DNA of 64,000 nt from GCA-2748575 sp965222725. GTDB taxonomy: Bacteria; Pseudomonadota; Gammaproteobacteria; Pseudomonadales; Ketobacteraceae. Each line of letters starts with the position of its first letter. Within the stretch, counting starts at the first letter, position 1. Positions 17,497-26,069 of this stretch are shown piece by piece. A model generated the notes under the pieces. The model had not been told where the DNA came from. It made no database searches and worked only from the letters and a program-made list of their open reading frames with translations. A program made the position numbers and the translations under genes. The DNA lies in assembly GCA_965222725.1 (NCBI GenBank), contig OZ244969.1:2046001-2110000 (forward strand), in the 5' to 3' direction.

Positions 17497-18519
17497 ATGA
17501 ATTTACTAAGAAAAACAAAAGCCGCCATGGCGGGCATAGCAGCTAGTATCGCTCTGGTTGGCGGGGCACAGGCCGCAGACCTGAAGCCCATTAAAATGTG
17601 TGCTTTTATGTTGATGGGCGAGGGTGGTCCGGAGCATCAGATGCTGTCGGATTACCAGGCAGCCGCACTGAACTGGGGTGTAAAGCTTGAGCTGAAACCC
17701 TATATGAATGAAAACATCGTGGTGGAAGAGCTGAAAGCCGGCCAGTGTGATGTTGCCAACATGACCGGCATGCAGGCCCGCAGCTTTAACAAGTTTACCG
17801 GTACGCTCGATTCTCCCGGTTCAATTCCCACCTATGATCACCTGAAAATGGTCATCCAGACACTGGCCAAACCGTCTGCTTCCAAGTACATGAAAGAAGG
17901 TGACTTTGAGGTGGTGGGTATCCAGACCGGTGGTGCCATCTTCCTTTACACCAACGATCGCAAGATCGAAAGCATGTCAGACCTGGCAGGCAAGAAGATG
18001 GGTATTCTGGACAGCATGCCGGAAATGCGCCAGATCGTTTCTGATATGGGTATGACGCCGGTGTCCTCCACCGTAACCAATATTTTCCAGAAGTTTAATA
18101 ACGGCGTTATCGACGTTACCGGTGGCCCGGCTATTGTGTATGACATGATGGAGCTCTACAAAGGTATGGAGCCCAATGGCGGTATTCTTGAGGCGCCACT
18201 GGTGCAGGGTAACGTGCAGTTTATTGCCCGTTCCAGCGCCTTGCCGGAAGGTTTCGCACAAAAGTCCCGGGAATATTTTGCCGGTAACTTTGATGCCAGC
18301 ATCGAATTTATTCGCGAAGCCGAGAAAAATATTCCCAAGAAATGGTGGATTCCCATTCCCGAAGGTCGTGAGCCCGAGCTGCATGCGCAAACCCGCAAGG
18401 TGCGCCTGGCTTTCCGGGATCAGGGCGTTTATGACCCCCGTATGCTGACCTTGCTGCGTAAAGTACGCTGCAAGAAAGAGCCTACCCGGGCGGAGTGTAC
18501 GTCCAAAAACGCGGAATAA
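17497..18519 (+). CDS. Periplasmic solute-binding protein of a TRAP-type transporter
   Basis: The start is at ATG 17497; an in-frame GTG at 17488 is part of the AAGGTG ribosome binding site. 340 residues with a signal peptide ending AQA. The mature protein has a two-lobe binding-protein pattern (DVANMTGMQARSFNKFTG, FEVVGIQTGGAIFLYTNDRKI, SDLAGKKMGILDSMPEMRQIV). It resembles the group annotated as putative solute-binding proteins next to TRAP permeases rather than classic DctP. The C-terminus carries several Cys residues (RCKKEPTRAEC). Ligand unknown. Confidence 0.75.
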   Translation: MNLLRKTKAAMAGIAASIALVGGAQAADLKPIKMCAFMLMGEGGPEHQMLSDYQAAALNWGVKLELKPYMNENIVVEELKAGQCDVANMTGMQARSFNKFTGTLDSPGSIPTYDHLKMVIQTLAKPSASKYMKEGDFEVVGIQTGGAIFLYTNDRKIESMSDLAGKKMGILDSMPEMRQIVSDMGMTPVSSTVTNIFQKFNNGVIDVTGGPAIVYDMMELYKGMEPNGGILEAPLVQGNVQFIARSSALPEGFAQKSREYFAGNFDASIEFIREAEKNIPKKWWIPIPEGREPELHAQTRKVRLAFRDQGVYDPRMLTLLRKVRCKKEPTRAECTSKNAE

Positions 18520-18532
18520 TGTCTTAGTCCCG

Positions 18533-18589
18533 AGCGCAAGTCGCTGATAGTGCTGCCGTGCAGCTTTCTTTCAGGCGCTTGCGCTTTTT
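18533..18589 (+). terminator. Attenuator-like hairpin between binding protein and permease
   Basis: AGCGCAAG at 18533-18540 pairs with CTTGCGCT at 18578-18585, ending in a T run, with a long loop. It lies just after the binding-protein stop. Partial termination here would give more binding protein than permease. Confidence 0.55.
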
Positions 18590-18618
18590 ATTACCTTTAA
18601 ACTTTTAATTGTTGCTTT

Positions 18619-18640
18619 GGCGCCACAGGGTTGTGGCGCC
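18619..18640 (+). promoter_or_regulatory. Perfect stem-loop before the permease start
   Basis: GGCGCCAC (18619-18626) and GTGGCGCC (18633-18640) form a perfect 8-bp stem with a 6-nt loop. It sits 26 nt before the GTG start of the permease and has no T tract, so it may stabilise the mRNA or affect translation rather than terminate. Confidence 0.5.
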
Positions 18641-18666
18641 CTGTTCAGATCAACAGGTGGTGGGTT

Positions 18667-20739
18667 GTGAGTGAAAATGTGGAACATGCATTAGAATCCA
18701 GGGCGTCCGGTATTCCCTTGAGTGAACGGCTGCCGATTTTCTTTATTCTGCTGCTGCTGATCTTTCTGATATTTGCCCGCACCGGCGAAAGCCTGCACGG
18801 GCAAATGACCAAGCTGGGGGAGTATGTCTGGGATGATTATTTCTCCATGCGGGGCGAGCTGGTGGTGCCGGAATGTAATCCGGAGATGAATATAGAGGCC
18901 CGCCTCAATGAGCTGGAGGCTGAATCATCCGGCGGCGATGATTTCGATTTGTTGCTGGATGATGGCTTTGATCGTGAATCGGCACGCACGTCGCTGGAAA
19001 GCCAGAAATCACTCTGTATCCAGCAGCACCAGCAGGTGGAGGACCTGAAAGAAAAAATCACGCCCACCGTCAAGGCATTCCGCCAGTTTGAACATATGCT
19101 GGCCCAGGCCAGTATCTTTGCCACTGCCCAGCAACAGATGTTTCTTCTGATGCTGTTGTTTGTGGCCGGTTGTGTGGCCACGCTGGAAAAGCACCATATT
19201 GCCTTCCGTCCCAAAATATCCTTGCTGGATTATCGCGTTTCCCTGTCACTGCAGTTGCTGGCCAATGGTCTGCTGGCATTTTCTGCCTGGCAGTTCCGTT
19301 CATCGGCGCTGAACTCCAGTATTGAAGCAGCTAATCCTTTGCTCATTAACAGTCTCGCGGTGGGCTCAACAGCGCTGGCCCTGATCAGCCTGTGGCAGCG
19401 TTTTAATATCCCGAAAGATGCGGAATCCGGCGGTACGCTGGTGCGTGCACTGTTATCTGTGCCCTTGTACACCATTGCCATGCTGATTTTTTCCTTTGTG
19501 GTGTTTGTGGTGCATGGCCATTCATCGGGCCTGGCGATTTATTTCAGCGCCTTTTTTGAAAACTCCGGCACCTATCTGGATGTTGCCCTGTATCTGTGGG
19601 CCGGCATGTTGTTAAAACAAACGCAACTGGGGGAGCGGGTGTTCAGCCTGTTCACGCCCTGGAAGCTGCCGCCGGAACTACTGGCCTTTGTGGCGGTAAT
19701 CGTTATGGCGGTGCCCACGGCCTACACGGGTGCTTCTTCCATTATCATTCTGGCCATGGGTGTGGTGGTGTACCGGGAACTGCGCAAAGTGGGTACCCGC
19801 CGACAGCTGGCGCTGGCCACCACTGCCATGAGCGGCAGCACGGGTATTGTGTTAAAGCCCTGTCTGTTGGTGGTGATCATTTCCATCCTGAACAAGGAGG
19901 TGGTGACCGATGACCTGTTTTACTGGGGTGTTCGGGTGTTTCTGCTGACAGCCCTGGTGTTCCTTTTCTATGCGTTTATCACCAAAAAAGAGCCTTTGAA
20001 GATTGCACCGGCCGGCCAGGCTATCAGTGAATCCATGGGGAATTTCCGGTTCCTGGTGCCTTATATTGTAACCTTTGCTGTGGTCATGTTGTTTTACGCC
20101 TTTGCACTGGATGCTTATATGGACCAGTTCTCTGCTCCCATTATTTTGCCGGTACTGATTATTGCGGTGATTGTGTTTGAGCGACTGTGGAGCAAAGCCA
20201 AGCCCATTTACCATGATCCCGAACGCATGGGCACGGTTAAAGGCTCGCTCACCAAATCCATGAGTGACGCTTCTGTTCATATCGGTGCGCTGCTGATGCT
20301 GATGGCCACCTTTACTATTATGACCGGCCTGGGTGGGAAAGTCGTATCTGCCACTTTCCTGCGCGACCTGGATACCATCTGGGCGGTGATGGGCTGCCTG
20401 GTCGTGATGTTTGTGCTGATCGGAATGTTTGTGGAATCCATGGCTGCTGTGGGCATGGTGTCGCTCATGATTGCCCCCATTGCCTACCAGCAGGGTATAG
20501 ACCCTATTCATTTCTGGATGACCTGCCTGGTTGCCCTTGAACTGGGTTACCTGAGTCCGCCGGTGGCGCTCAGTCATATCTTTACCCGACAAGTGGTGGG
20601 CGAAGAAGAAGCCGCCCTGGCAAAACTCGAAGGGGATACTTTCTATTACCGCCATGAGCGCCTGTTACTGCCGTTGATGGTGATGGGTACCACGCTGATG
20701 CTGGTAGCATTCGGGCCGTTGGTTGTGGGATATAATTAG
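18667..20739 (+). CDS. Fused TRAP transporter permease (DctQ-DctM type)
   Basis: The start is taken as GTG 18667, preceded by AGGTGG; the longer frame begins at a TTG with no such site. About 690 residues. After the first TM (~18-36) comes a ~100-residue hydrophilic, acidic, helix-rich segment (with GGDDFDLLLDDGFD) that is unusual for DctQ. The remaining small-subunit helices follow, then a large DctM-like domain (TGASSIIILAMGVVVYRELRK, AMSGSTGIVLKPCLLVVI, LELGYLSPPVALSHIFTR). TRAP carriers import solutes with Na+. It is followed by a strong terminator, so it ends the operon. Confidence 0.82.
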   Translation: MSENVEHALESRASGIPLSERLPIFFILLLLIFLIFARTGESLHGQMTKLGEYVWDDYFSMRGELVVPECNPEMNIEARLNELEAESSGGDDFDLLLDDGFDRESARTSLESQKSLCIQQHQQVEDLKEKITPTVKAFRQFEHMLAQASIFATAQQQMFLLMLLFVAGCVATLEKHHIAFRPKISLLDYRVSLSLQLLANGLLAFSAWQFRSSALNSSIEAANPLLINSLAVGSTALALISLWQRFNIPKDAESGGTLVRALLSVPLYTIAMLIFSFVVFVVHGHSSGLAIYFSAFFENSGTYLDVALYLWAGMLLKQTQLGERVFSLFTPWKLPPELLAFVAVIVMAVPTAYTGASSIIILAMGVVVYRELRKVGTRRQLALATTAMSGSTGIVLKPCLLVVIISILNKEVVTDDLFYWGVRVFLLTALVFLFYAFITKKEPLKIAPAGQAISESMGNFRFLVPYIVTFAVVMLFYAFALDAYMDQFSAPIILPVLIIAVIVFERLWSKAKPIYHDPERMGTVKGSLTKSMSDASVHIGALLMLMATFTIMTGLGGKVVSATFLRDLDTIWAVMGCLVVMFVLIGMFVESMAAVGMVSLMIAPIAYQQGIDPIHFWMTCLVALELGYLSPPVALSHIFTRQVVGEEEAALAKLEGDTFYYRHERLLLPLMVMGTTLMLVAFGPLVVGYN

Positions 20740-20775
20740 GCTTTAGCGCTACTCAGCCTTAAAAGTAGTTTGAGC

Positions 20776-20806
20776 AAAAAAGGTAAGTCATTGGCTTACC
20801 TTTTTT
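20776..20806 (+). terminator. Rho-independent terminator of the TRAP operon
   Basis: AAAAAAGGTAAG, loop tcattgg, CTTACCTTTTTT: a fully paired stem with an A run before and T run after, 36 bp past the permease stop. It could work on both strands. Confidence 0.92.
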
Positions 20807-20912
20807 GTTTCAGCCATTTCTTGTCATTATTCTGCAAAAATAATCGAAAGACTTAGCCCAAAGGTGAGTTTTCTTTGCGCTGATTTGCACCGATAACGTG
20901 CAGACCCTTCCC

Positions 20913-20938
20913 AGTTCTCATTGTTAGTTCTCATTGTT
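20913..20938. repeat. Tandem 13-bp direct repeat in promoter region
   Basis: AGTTCTCATTGTT occurs twice back to back, about 80 bp before the DUF4266 start. Two identical adjacent copies could be a regulator binding site; no known box is recognised. Confidence 0.6.
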
Positions 20939-21016
20939 ACATAAACACCATCGCACACAGCAGGTTCACGTAATAAGATCGGCCTTCCCCAAGGTTATGG
21001 ATGAAGGTTGGTACTT

Positions 21017-21274
21017 ATGGGAAGGAAAAGAAACCGCGGGCAAATCGTCAAACACGCGTACTTAACAGGCTTATCGTTTCTTGTTGTCAGTGTGTTGCTG
21101 TCGGGCTGTACCTTTGAAAAAGTCCGTCCCTGGGAGCGAGGCCGGCTGGCCAATCCGGTAATGATTCGTGATGCCAACCCGGCGCAGGCTGTGCTGGAGC
21201 AGCACACCTATTCCTCCAAGGAAACCACGGCGGGTGGTTACAGCGCGGGGGCGGGTGGCTGTGGCTGTAACTAA
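21017..21274 (+). CDS. DUF4266 small lipoprotein
   Basis: The start is at ATG 21017 with AAGG upstream. 85 residues: a lipobox near residue 30 (VLLSGCT), then the DUF4266 pattern VRPWERGRLANPVM...HTYSSKE and a glycine-rich end GAGGCGCN. The family is nearly always encoded beside DUF3570 and ApbE proteins, as here. The role is unknown; the paired Cys at the end may matter for metal or redox binding or cross-linking (inference). Its 3' end overlaps the DUF3570 start. Confidence 0.85.
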   Translation: MGRKRNRGQIVKHAYLTGLSFLVVSVLLSGCTFEKVRPWERGRLANPVMIRDANPAQAVLEQHTYSSKETTAGGYSAGAGGCGCN

Positions 21275-22616
21275 ACAACCCGGCAGCCCGGCGCTGTCGG
21301 CTTTAATGACGGCTGCGCTGGCCCTGCCGGGATTATCCTCCCAAAGTTCACCAGCCCAGGCTGCAACGGGCAGTTATCGCAGTGAAGATGTTCAGGTGAA
21401 CTACCACCGTGCCAGTTACGATGAGTCCGGTGACCGCATGGAGGTGACCACCGAACAGGTAACCCTGACGACGCCGGTTGGTCGGGAGTTTGAAGCGCAG
21501 GTTGCGGTGATAGAGGACGTAACCAGTGGTGCATCGCCCGTCGTCAACTTTCCTGATATCGAGGGCAATCCCCAACAGTTTCTGGAAACCGGCGCCTCCA
21601 TAAAAGACCGACGGGATATTATTGAAGCCTCCATGGGCCACTACGGCGATAGCGGTTATGCAAACCTCAAAGTTGGCCTGTCGGTGGAGGATGATTACAA
21701 GTCCCATTATGGCAGCGCATCTTACCGTCTGGATCTGTTCCAGAAGCGCACCAGTGTTTCAGTGGGCGCAGGGTTAACCTCGGATGAAGTCTGGAACTCC
21801 TATAATCCGGACGTACTACTGGAAGAGCCTACGGAATATAACCGTCGCAAGAAGAAGGAACTGGTGCTGGGCATTGGTCAGATTATTAATCGTAATACGC
21901 TTGTACAGTTCAACGTAACCTATGCCCGTAGCGAAGGCTCGCTTTCCGATCCTTATAAAAAAGTGTATGTGGTGGATGAGGGTATTACGGATTTCAGAGG
22001 GCTGATTGATCTGGCCGGACTGTTTCGGTTTGCTGTGGATTTTGGTTTTGTGGAAGCGCTGAATCGTACCGGAATTACCCGGCTGCTCAATGAGTCTCCC
22101 TATATTGATGTGCTGGATATTGCGGACCAGGTGCTGGGCTTGAAAAAAGATAACCGGCCGGATTTGCGGGAACAGTGGATCTATCTGTTGCGCAGCAGCC
22201 ATTATTTTAAGTCCACCAATTCTGCCTTGCATGCAGATTATCGTTACAGTGATGACAGTTGGGGCGCCGACAGCCATACCCTGGAGTTAAAATGGAATAT
22301 CGGTTTTGCCGAGGGTTGGCAGCTGTCGCCGGGGCTGCGCTATTATTCCCAGCATGCGGCTTATTTTTATGATACCTATTTTGAAAGTATTCCAAAAAAC
22401 GGCTTTATAACGGCTGATTACCGGTTGGCCGGTTTCGGGGCCATTTCCAAGAAGCTGGGAATATCGAAAACCTTTGGTCGGGATTATACGGTGTATGTGG
22501 ATTACGAGCGTTATGAGCGGCGCTACGACTATGAATTGTCGGGTCAGAGCAAGGGAAGCCCCATCGATAACTTTGATTTTAAGATGCTGAGTTTCAGTAT
22601 TGATGCCCGGTTCTGA
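21255..22616 (+). CDS. DUF3570 outer-membrane protein
   Basis: A GTG start at 21255 or 21261, inside the end of the DUF4266 gene, is chosen because the open frame further left only shadows that gene. About 450 residues with a signal-like N-terminus (LMTAALALPGLSS...AQA). The mature part is built of alternating hydrophobic/aromatic strands such as ALHADYRYSDDSWGADSHTL and GWQLSPGLRYYSQHAAYFY, ending in a C-terminal phenylalanine (SIDARF), which is typical of outer-membrane beta-barrels. It overlaps ApbE at its 3' end. Part of the DUF4266-DUF3570-ApbE set. Confidence 0.82.
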   Translation: MAVAVTKQPGSPALSALMTAALALPGLSSQSSPAQAATGSYRSEDVQVNYHRASYDESGDRMEVTTEQVTLTTPVGREFEAQVAVIEDVTSGASPVVNFPDIEGNPQQFLETGASIKDRRDIIEASMGHYGDSGYANLKVGLSVEDDYKSHYGSASYRLDLFQKRTSVSVGAGLTSDEVWNSYNPDVLLEEPTEYNRRKKKELVLGIGQIINRNTLVQFNVTYARSEGSLSDPYKKVYVVDEGITDFRGLIDLAGLFRFAVDFGFVEALNRTGITRLLNESPYIDVLDIADQVLGLKKDNRPDLREQWIYLLRSSHYFKSTNSALHADYRYSDDSWGADSHTLELKWNIGFAEGWQLSPGLRYYSQHAAYFYDTYFESIPKNGFITADYRLAGFGAISKKLGISKTFGRDYTVYVDYERYERRYDYELSGQSKGSPIDNFDFKMLSFSIDARF

Positions 22617-23511
22617 TTTGCAGTGTTTTCGCTTCAGCTTTCATGCCATGGGATCGCCATGCAGTCTGCAGTTTTACTGCCGGGATGCACAGAAGGCGAA
22701 TGGCCATGCCGGAACTGTCATTGACCGCATTGCAATGCTGGAGAAAAAGTATTCCCGCTATGATCCTGAAAGCCTGCTGAGTCGCGTTAATAGCGTGGCT
22801 GAACAAGGTGGTACTACCGAAGTCGATGCTGAAATGCTGGCCCTGCTTAATTATGCCGATGCCTGCTACCGGCAGAGTGATGGTCTGTTTGATATTACTT
22901 CCGGCGTTTTACGTGAAGCCTGGGATTTTACCCGGTCACAGACACCGTCATTGCCGGACCAGAAGCTGCTCGACAAGTTACTGGAAAGCGTTGGCTGGCA
23001 GCATATAGCGATTGAGGATAACAAGCTGAAATTTCTGCGTCAGGGTATGGCGCTGGATTTTGGGGGGATCGTAAAGGAGTATGCCGCAGATCTGGCTGCG
23101 GGTATGTTGCGGGAAGCGGGTATTACTTCGGGTATCGTGGAACTGGGTGGCGATATTCGTGCCGTTGGCCCCCATCCGGATGGCAGCCCCTGGATAGTGA
23201 AGATACGGAATCCGCAGTCCTCATCCGGCAACAGGCGACATGTCTCCGAGATGTACTTGTATGCCGAAGGCCTGGCCACCAGCGGTGACTATGAACGTTT
23301 TCTGCTGATTGATGGCCGGCGTTATTCTCACTTGTTGTCTCCCGAAACCGGCTGGCCTGTGTGTGGGCTGGCATCGGTTACTGTGAAAGCGCCGCAGTGT
23401 GTGGTGGCGGGTTCATCGGCCACCATCGCCATGCTCAAGGGGGGTGATGGCAAAGCCTGGCTGGCGTCGCTGGGGGTTGAGTACCATGCAGTGGAGTCCA
23501 GCCCCGCCTGA
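22603..23511 (+). CDS. apbE: FAD:protein FMN transferase (ApbE family)
   Basis: 302 residues from ATG 22603, overlapping the DUF3570 stop. ApbE links FMN to a Thr/Ser of target proteins outside the cytoplasm using FAD and Mg2+. Visible: an N-terminal FSFHAMGSPCSLQFYC, LDFGGIVKEYAAD (~147-159, flavin/metal loop), IVELGGDIRAVG, and SGDYERFLLIDGRRYSHLLSPETGWPV (~225-250, active-site stretch). I see no clear signal peptide or lipobox, unlike many ApbE proteins. The target protein is not identified; the DUF3570/DUF4266 neighbours are candidates. Confidence 0.9.
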   Translation: MPGSDLQCFRFSFHAMGSPCSLQFYCRDAQKANGHAGTVIDRIAMLEKKYSRYDPESLLSRVNSVAEQGGTTEVDAEMLALLNYADACYRQSDGLFDITSGVLREAWDFTRSQTPSLPDQKLLDKLLESVGWQHIAIEDNKLKFLRQGMALDFGGIVKEYAADLAAGMLREAGITSGIVELGGDIRAVGPHPDGSPWIVKIRNPQSSSGNRRHVSEMYLYAEGLATSGDYERFLLIDGRRYSHLLSPETGWPVCGLASVTVKAPQCVVAGSSATIAMLKGGDGKAWLASLGVEYHAVESSPA

Positions 23512-23541
23512 TCTTAGAGTTAGGTTGCACAACGGTTGATG

Positions 23542-24327
23542 TCAGCCAAACACCACCATGCTCTGCCGGCTCAGCGCCACCGGCGAACCGGATGGGGCAT
23601 AAATAGTCGCTGTCTGGCTGGTGTAGCCTTCGCCGGCGGCAGTCATTTCGGCGTCCACCAGCCAGCCTTGCAGTGGTTGGTCTTCAAAACCGGTATCAAG
23701 AATTTCCAGCATCCAGGTCAGGGAGCTGCCTGGAGACGGGGTGGACAGCTTGGCCAGTGCCATCGGTGGAATAAAATCAGCAATGGCCAGCAGGTGTGCT
23801 TCGCTTGTCGTGCCTTTTTCCCGCATGGACACTTCTACCAGCCCGCCATTGTGTGGGGAGTTACTGAAAGGCAGATCCCCCGCCAGCCAGCGGGTGTCGA
23901 AATGCTGGGTAAAGTTTGGTGTAACTCCCGGCACAAATTCAAAGGGTTTTACCGGGCCATCGGCCGGTCGTGGCGGCGGCAGGGTTCGTTTCAGCTGTGA
24001 TTCGCGGGCTTTGCCAAACACGGCGATGCAGCTGGCCTGGATCTGATCGCCATCTTCAATCACTGCCTGAACATGTCGGGTGTTTTTGCCGCTACGCAGT
24101 TGCCGGGCGGTCGCCGTAACCGCTCCCCCGGGAATAGGGGCCATAAAGGTGGTTTGCAGGGTGCGCAGGGGAAACTCATCCGGTACCAGTGTGCGCATGG
24201 CTTTAAGTGCCAGTGCTGCCTGCATACCGCCAAACATGCTTCTGCCTTGCAGCCAGCTGTCCGGTACCTCCACGGTCGCACTGTGTTGCTGATAGCGGAT
24301 GGAATTCATAATGTCCTGATACTGCAT
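23542..24327 (-). CDS. Acyl-CoA thioesterase family protein (double hotdog)
   Basis: The start at 24327 (MQYQDIMNS...) is favoured over 24372 because the extra 15 residues look unlike the family. 261 residues, the length of TesB-type double-hotdog thioesterases. The N-terminal half has WLQGRSMFGGMQAALALKAM and LQTTFMAPIPGG...; the C-terminal half has a second hotdog pattern ending GSPVALSRQSMVVFG. It would hydrolyse acyl-CoA in the cytoplasm. Convergent with apbE; the two stop codons are 30 bp apart. Confidence 0.8.
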   Translation of the reverse strand: MQYQDIMNSIRYQQHSATVEVPDSWLQGRSMFGGMQAALALKAMRTLVPDEFPLRTLQTTFMAPIPGGAVTATARQLRSGKNTRHVQAVIEDGDQIQASCIAVFGKARESQLKRTLPPPRPADGPVKPFEFVPGVTPNFTQHFDTRWLAGDLPFSNSPHNGGLVEVSMREKGTTSEAHLLAIADFIPPMALAKLSTPSPGSSLTWMLEILDTGFEDQPLQGWLVDAEMTAAGEGYTSQTATIYAPSGSPVALSRQSMVVFG

Positions 24328-24450
24328 GGATATTCGCTCTGCGTGACGGAAGATACCTGATTGTGCAATCAAGGTGGCGAAAAATAAACCCGTTTGGGAA
24401 AACGGACTTTTTCACCAGTGGGTTGATGGGATAAGTGACTGGCGGCCTGC

Positions 24451-25671
24451 TTAAAGGCCGCCGCTGAACACGATAAAGAACTGAAACAGGCCAACAGCCA
24501 GGCCCAGTACGCCGCCCCCCAGGGTCATGATCCATTCATCTTCTTCAAAAATTGGCCGGATCATTTGCTCGAATTGCTCGGGCGACAGGTTTTTCACTTT
24601 TTCAATCACGGTGTTTTCCACATCCATGGCTTCTTTGGTGTAGTCATGAAGGTGCACCAGGGAATGCTCCAGATGGGCGATTGTGTGTTCCACCGCACGT
24701 TCCTTGGTGGAAATGTAGCGCTCTGTACCCACGGTCATTAGCACCAGGGGTTTGGCGTAACCGGATTGCTCATCGATCAGCTTCTTCAGGTGCTTGCCGA
24801 TCAGGGCAAACAGCTTGTCAGAGGAGGGGCCTTTCAGAATACCTTCAACCACTTTGTCCGGGCAGAAAATTTCTTCGGCGATCAGCACGCCCTGTTCGGC
24901 GGCAATCTCATCCTGGCGGCGAAAGAACAGGCCGTGCAGGGTAAAGGGCCCGATTTTTTTCGGTTGCTTGGGTTCAAAGATCATTTTGATGGCGGCCACG
25001 TTGGTGAGATAACCCACCAGCGCGCCGCCCACCGGTAGCACCCAGTCTGCCGGGTAGTAAAGCCAGAGGAACATTTCAGCTATGCCGAACAGAAAACCGA
25101 AATACAGCCCGGACATGGCAATAAACTTGATCTCCGACTGGGCGGATTTCTTGAAGATCTTGCAGAGCACGTCGATGTCGTTCACCAGGTTGTTGATCAA
25201 CATGTGACGGACATCAAAAACTTCCTCGATGTTGGTCTGCACGGCGGTCATGATCGAGTCCAGTGCATCGGGGGTTTCCTGCATGATCTTTTTGTAGATA
25301 CGCTTTTTCAGCTTGAGGGGCAGGGCTTCCCAGGCTTTGGGTGCCTCCGCCATCATGACCTCGTTCACAATGGTTTCGATCATGTCCGGCATGATCGGCC
25401 GCAGTTCCTCCACTATCCGTTGTGAGTCCAGCTTGCCGAACAGTTCCTCCAGATCCAGCAGGGTGGCGCTCATGGTGTCCACCGCCTGGGTGGCGAACTT
25501 GTCCGCCATGCGGGGTACTACGCCCTGCCAGCCCAGGAAAGGCGGGATACCAATAAATTTGGTGGGCTTGAAGGCCATCTGGATAGCGATACTGTTGGTA
25601 GCCCAGCCAACAATGGCGCAGATCAGAGGGATAGAAAGGTAGAGCCAGGGGTCGTTCCAGAATTGATCCAT
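24451..25671 (-). CDS. DUF445 family membrane protein
   Basis: 406 residues. The N-terminus is membrane-bound (LYLSIPLICAIVGWATNSIAIQM, followed by FKPTKFIGIP), a central pair of segments lies around residues 190-235, the family motif GYLTNVAAIKMIFEPKQPKKI follows, and there is a C-terminal hydrophobic segment (LGGGVLGLAVGLFQFFIVF). Between these are long charged helical parts. DUF445 proteins are widespread with no established function; envelope or membrane organisation is often suggested. Separate from its neighbours by more than 100 bp on each side. Confidence 0.85.
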   Translation of the reverse strand: MDQFWNDPWLYLSIPLICAIVGWATNSIAIQMAFKPTKFIGIPPFLGWQGVVPRMADKFATQAVDTMSATLLDLEELFGKLDSQRIVEELRPIMPDMIETIVNEVMMAEAPKAWEALPLKLKKRIYKKIMQETPDALDSIMTAVQTNIEEVFDVRHMLINNLVNDIDVLCKIFKKSAQSEIKFIAMSGLYFGFLFGIAEMFLWLYYPADWVLPVGGALVGYLTNVAAIKMIFEPKQPKKIGPFTLHGLFFRRQDEIAAEQGVLIAEEIFCPDKVVEGILKGPSSDKLFALIGKHLKKLIDEQSGYAKPLVLMTVGTERYISTKERAVEHTIAHLEHSLVHLHDYTKEAMDVENTVIEKVKNLSPEQFEQMIRPIFEEDEWIMTLGGGVLGLAVGLFQFFIVFSGGL

Positions 25672-25829
25672 TGGTGCTTTCCTGAGCGAGCGGATTCCCG
25701 CGTGTCAGCGTGGTTGATGTTGGCGTAACCCGCTTAGGCCAGGCCAGTCGCTGCCGGCGGAGGCCTAACGGGTTAAGGGGGCGGTGTGTAGCGCATCAAT
25801 CGGATGATGTGACTAGCTTCACGTTGTCA

Positions 25830-26009
25830 TCAGTCCTTTTTCAGTCTTTCTTCCAGCTCCGACAGCAACTTCTCCAGACGCTGCAGTTCATGTTCTTTTT
25901 CGGCAGTTAGCTCTTTGGTGCGGGAAACCAGGATATCCAGAATATCGGCGGTGACGTGGGGGCTTTTGGCTTCCTCGATAATATCTTCGTAAGTGGTGTA
26001 CTGACTCAT
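25830..26009 (-). CDS. Small helical/coiled-coil cytoplasmic protein
   Basis: 59 residues from ATG 26009, which has AGGAG 9 nt upstream; a longer frame to 26201 lacks such a site and crosses a repeat. The C-terminal half (SRTKELTAEKEHELQRLEKLLSE) has regular heptads, so a coiled-coil dimer is likely. Family not recognised. Its leader carries three 15-16 bp repeats. Confidence 0.65.
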   Translation of the reverse strand: MSQYTTYEDIIEEAKSPHVTADILDILVSRTKELTAEKEHELQRLEKLLSELEERLKKD

Positions 26010-26023
26010 TGCCTGTAACTCCT

Positions 26024-26069
26024 GTTTTATGTGAACCCGTTTTATGTAAACCCGGTTATATGTGAACAC
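26024..26069. repeat. Three imperfect 15-16 bp tandem repeats in a leader
   Basis: gttttatgtgaaccc (26024-26038), gttttatgtaaaccc (26039-26053) and ggttatatgtgaacac (26054-26069) lie directly upstream of the small coiled-coil gene on the minus strand. They are probably regulator sites or a local slippage product. The rest of this gap, to 26368, shows nothing else I can name. Confidence 0.7.

Noticed and set aside
19852..20655. Open frame (267 residues) opposite the TRAP permease
   Set aside because: Very His- and Gln-rich translation with no known pattern; explained by codon bias of the permease on the other strand.
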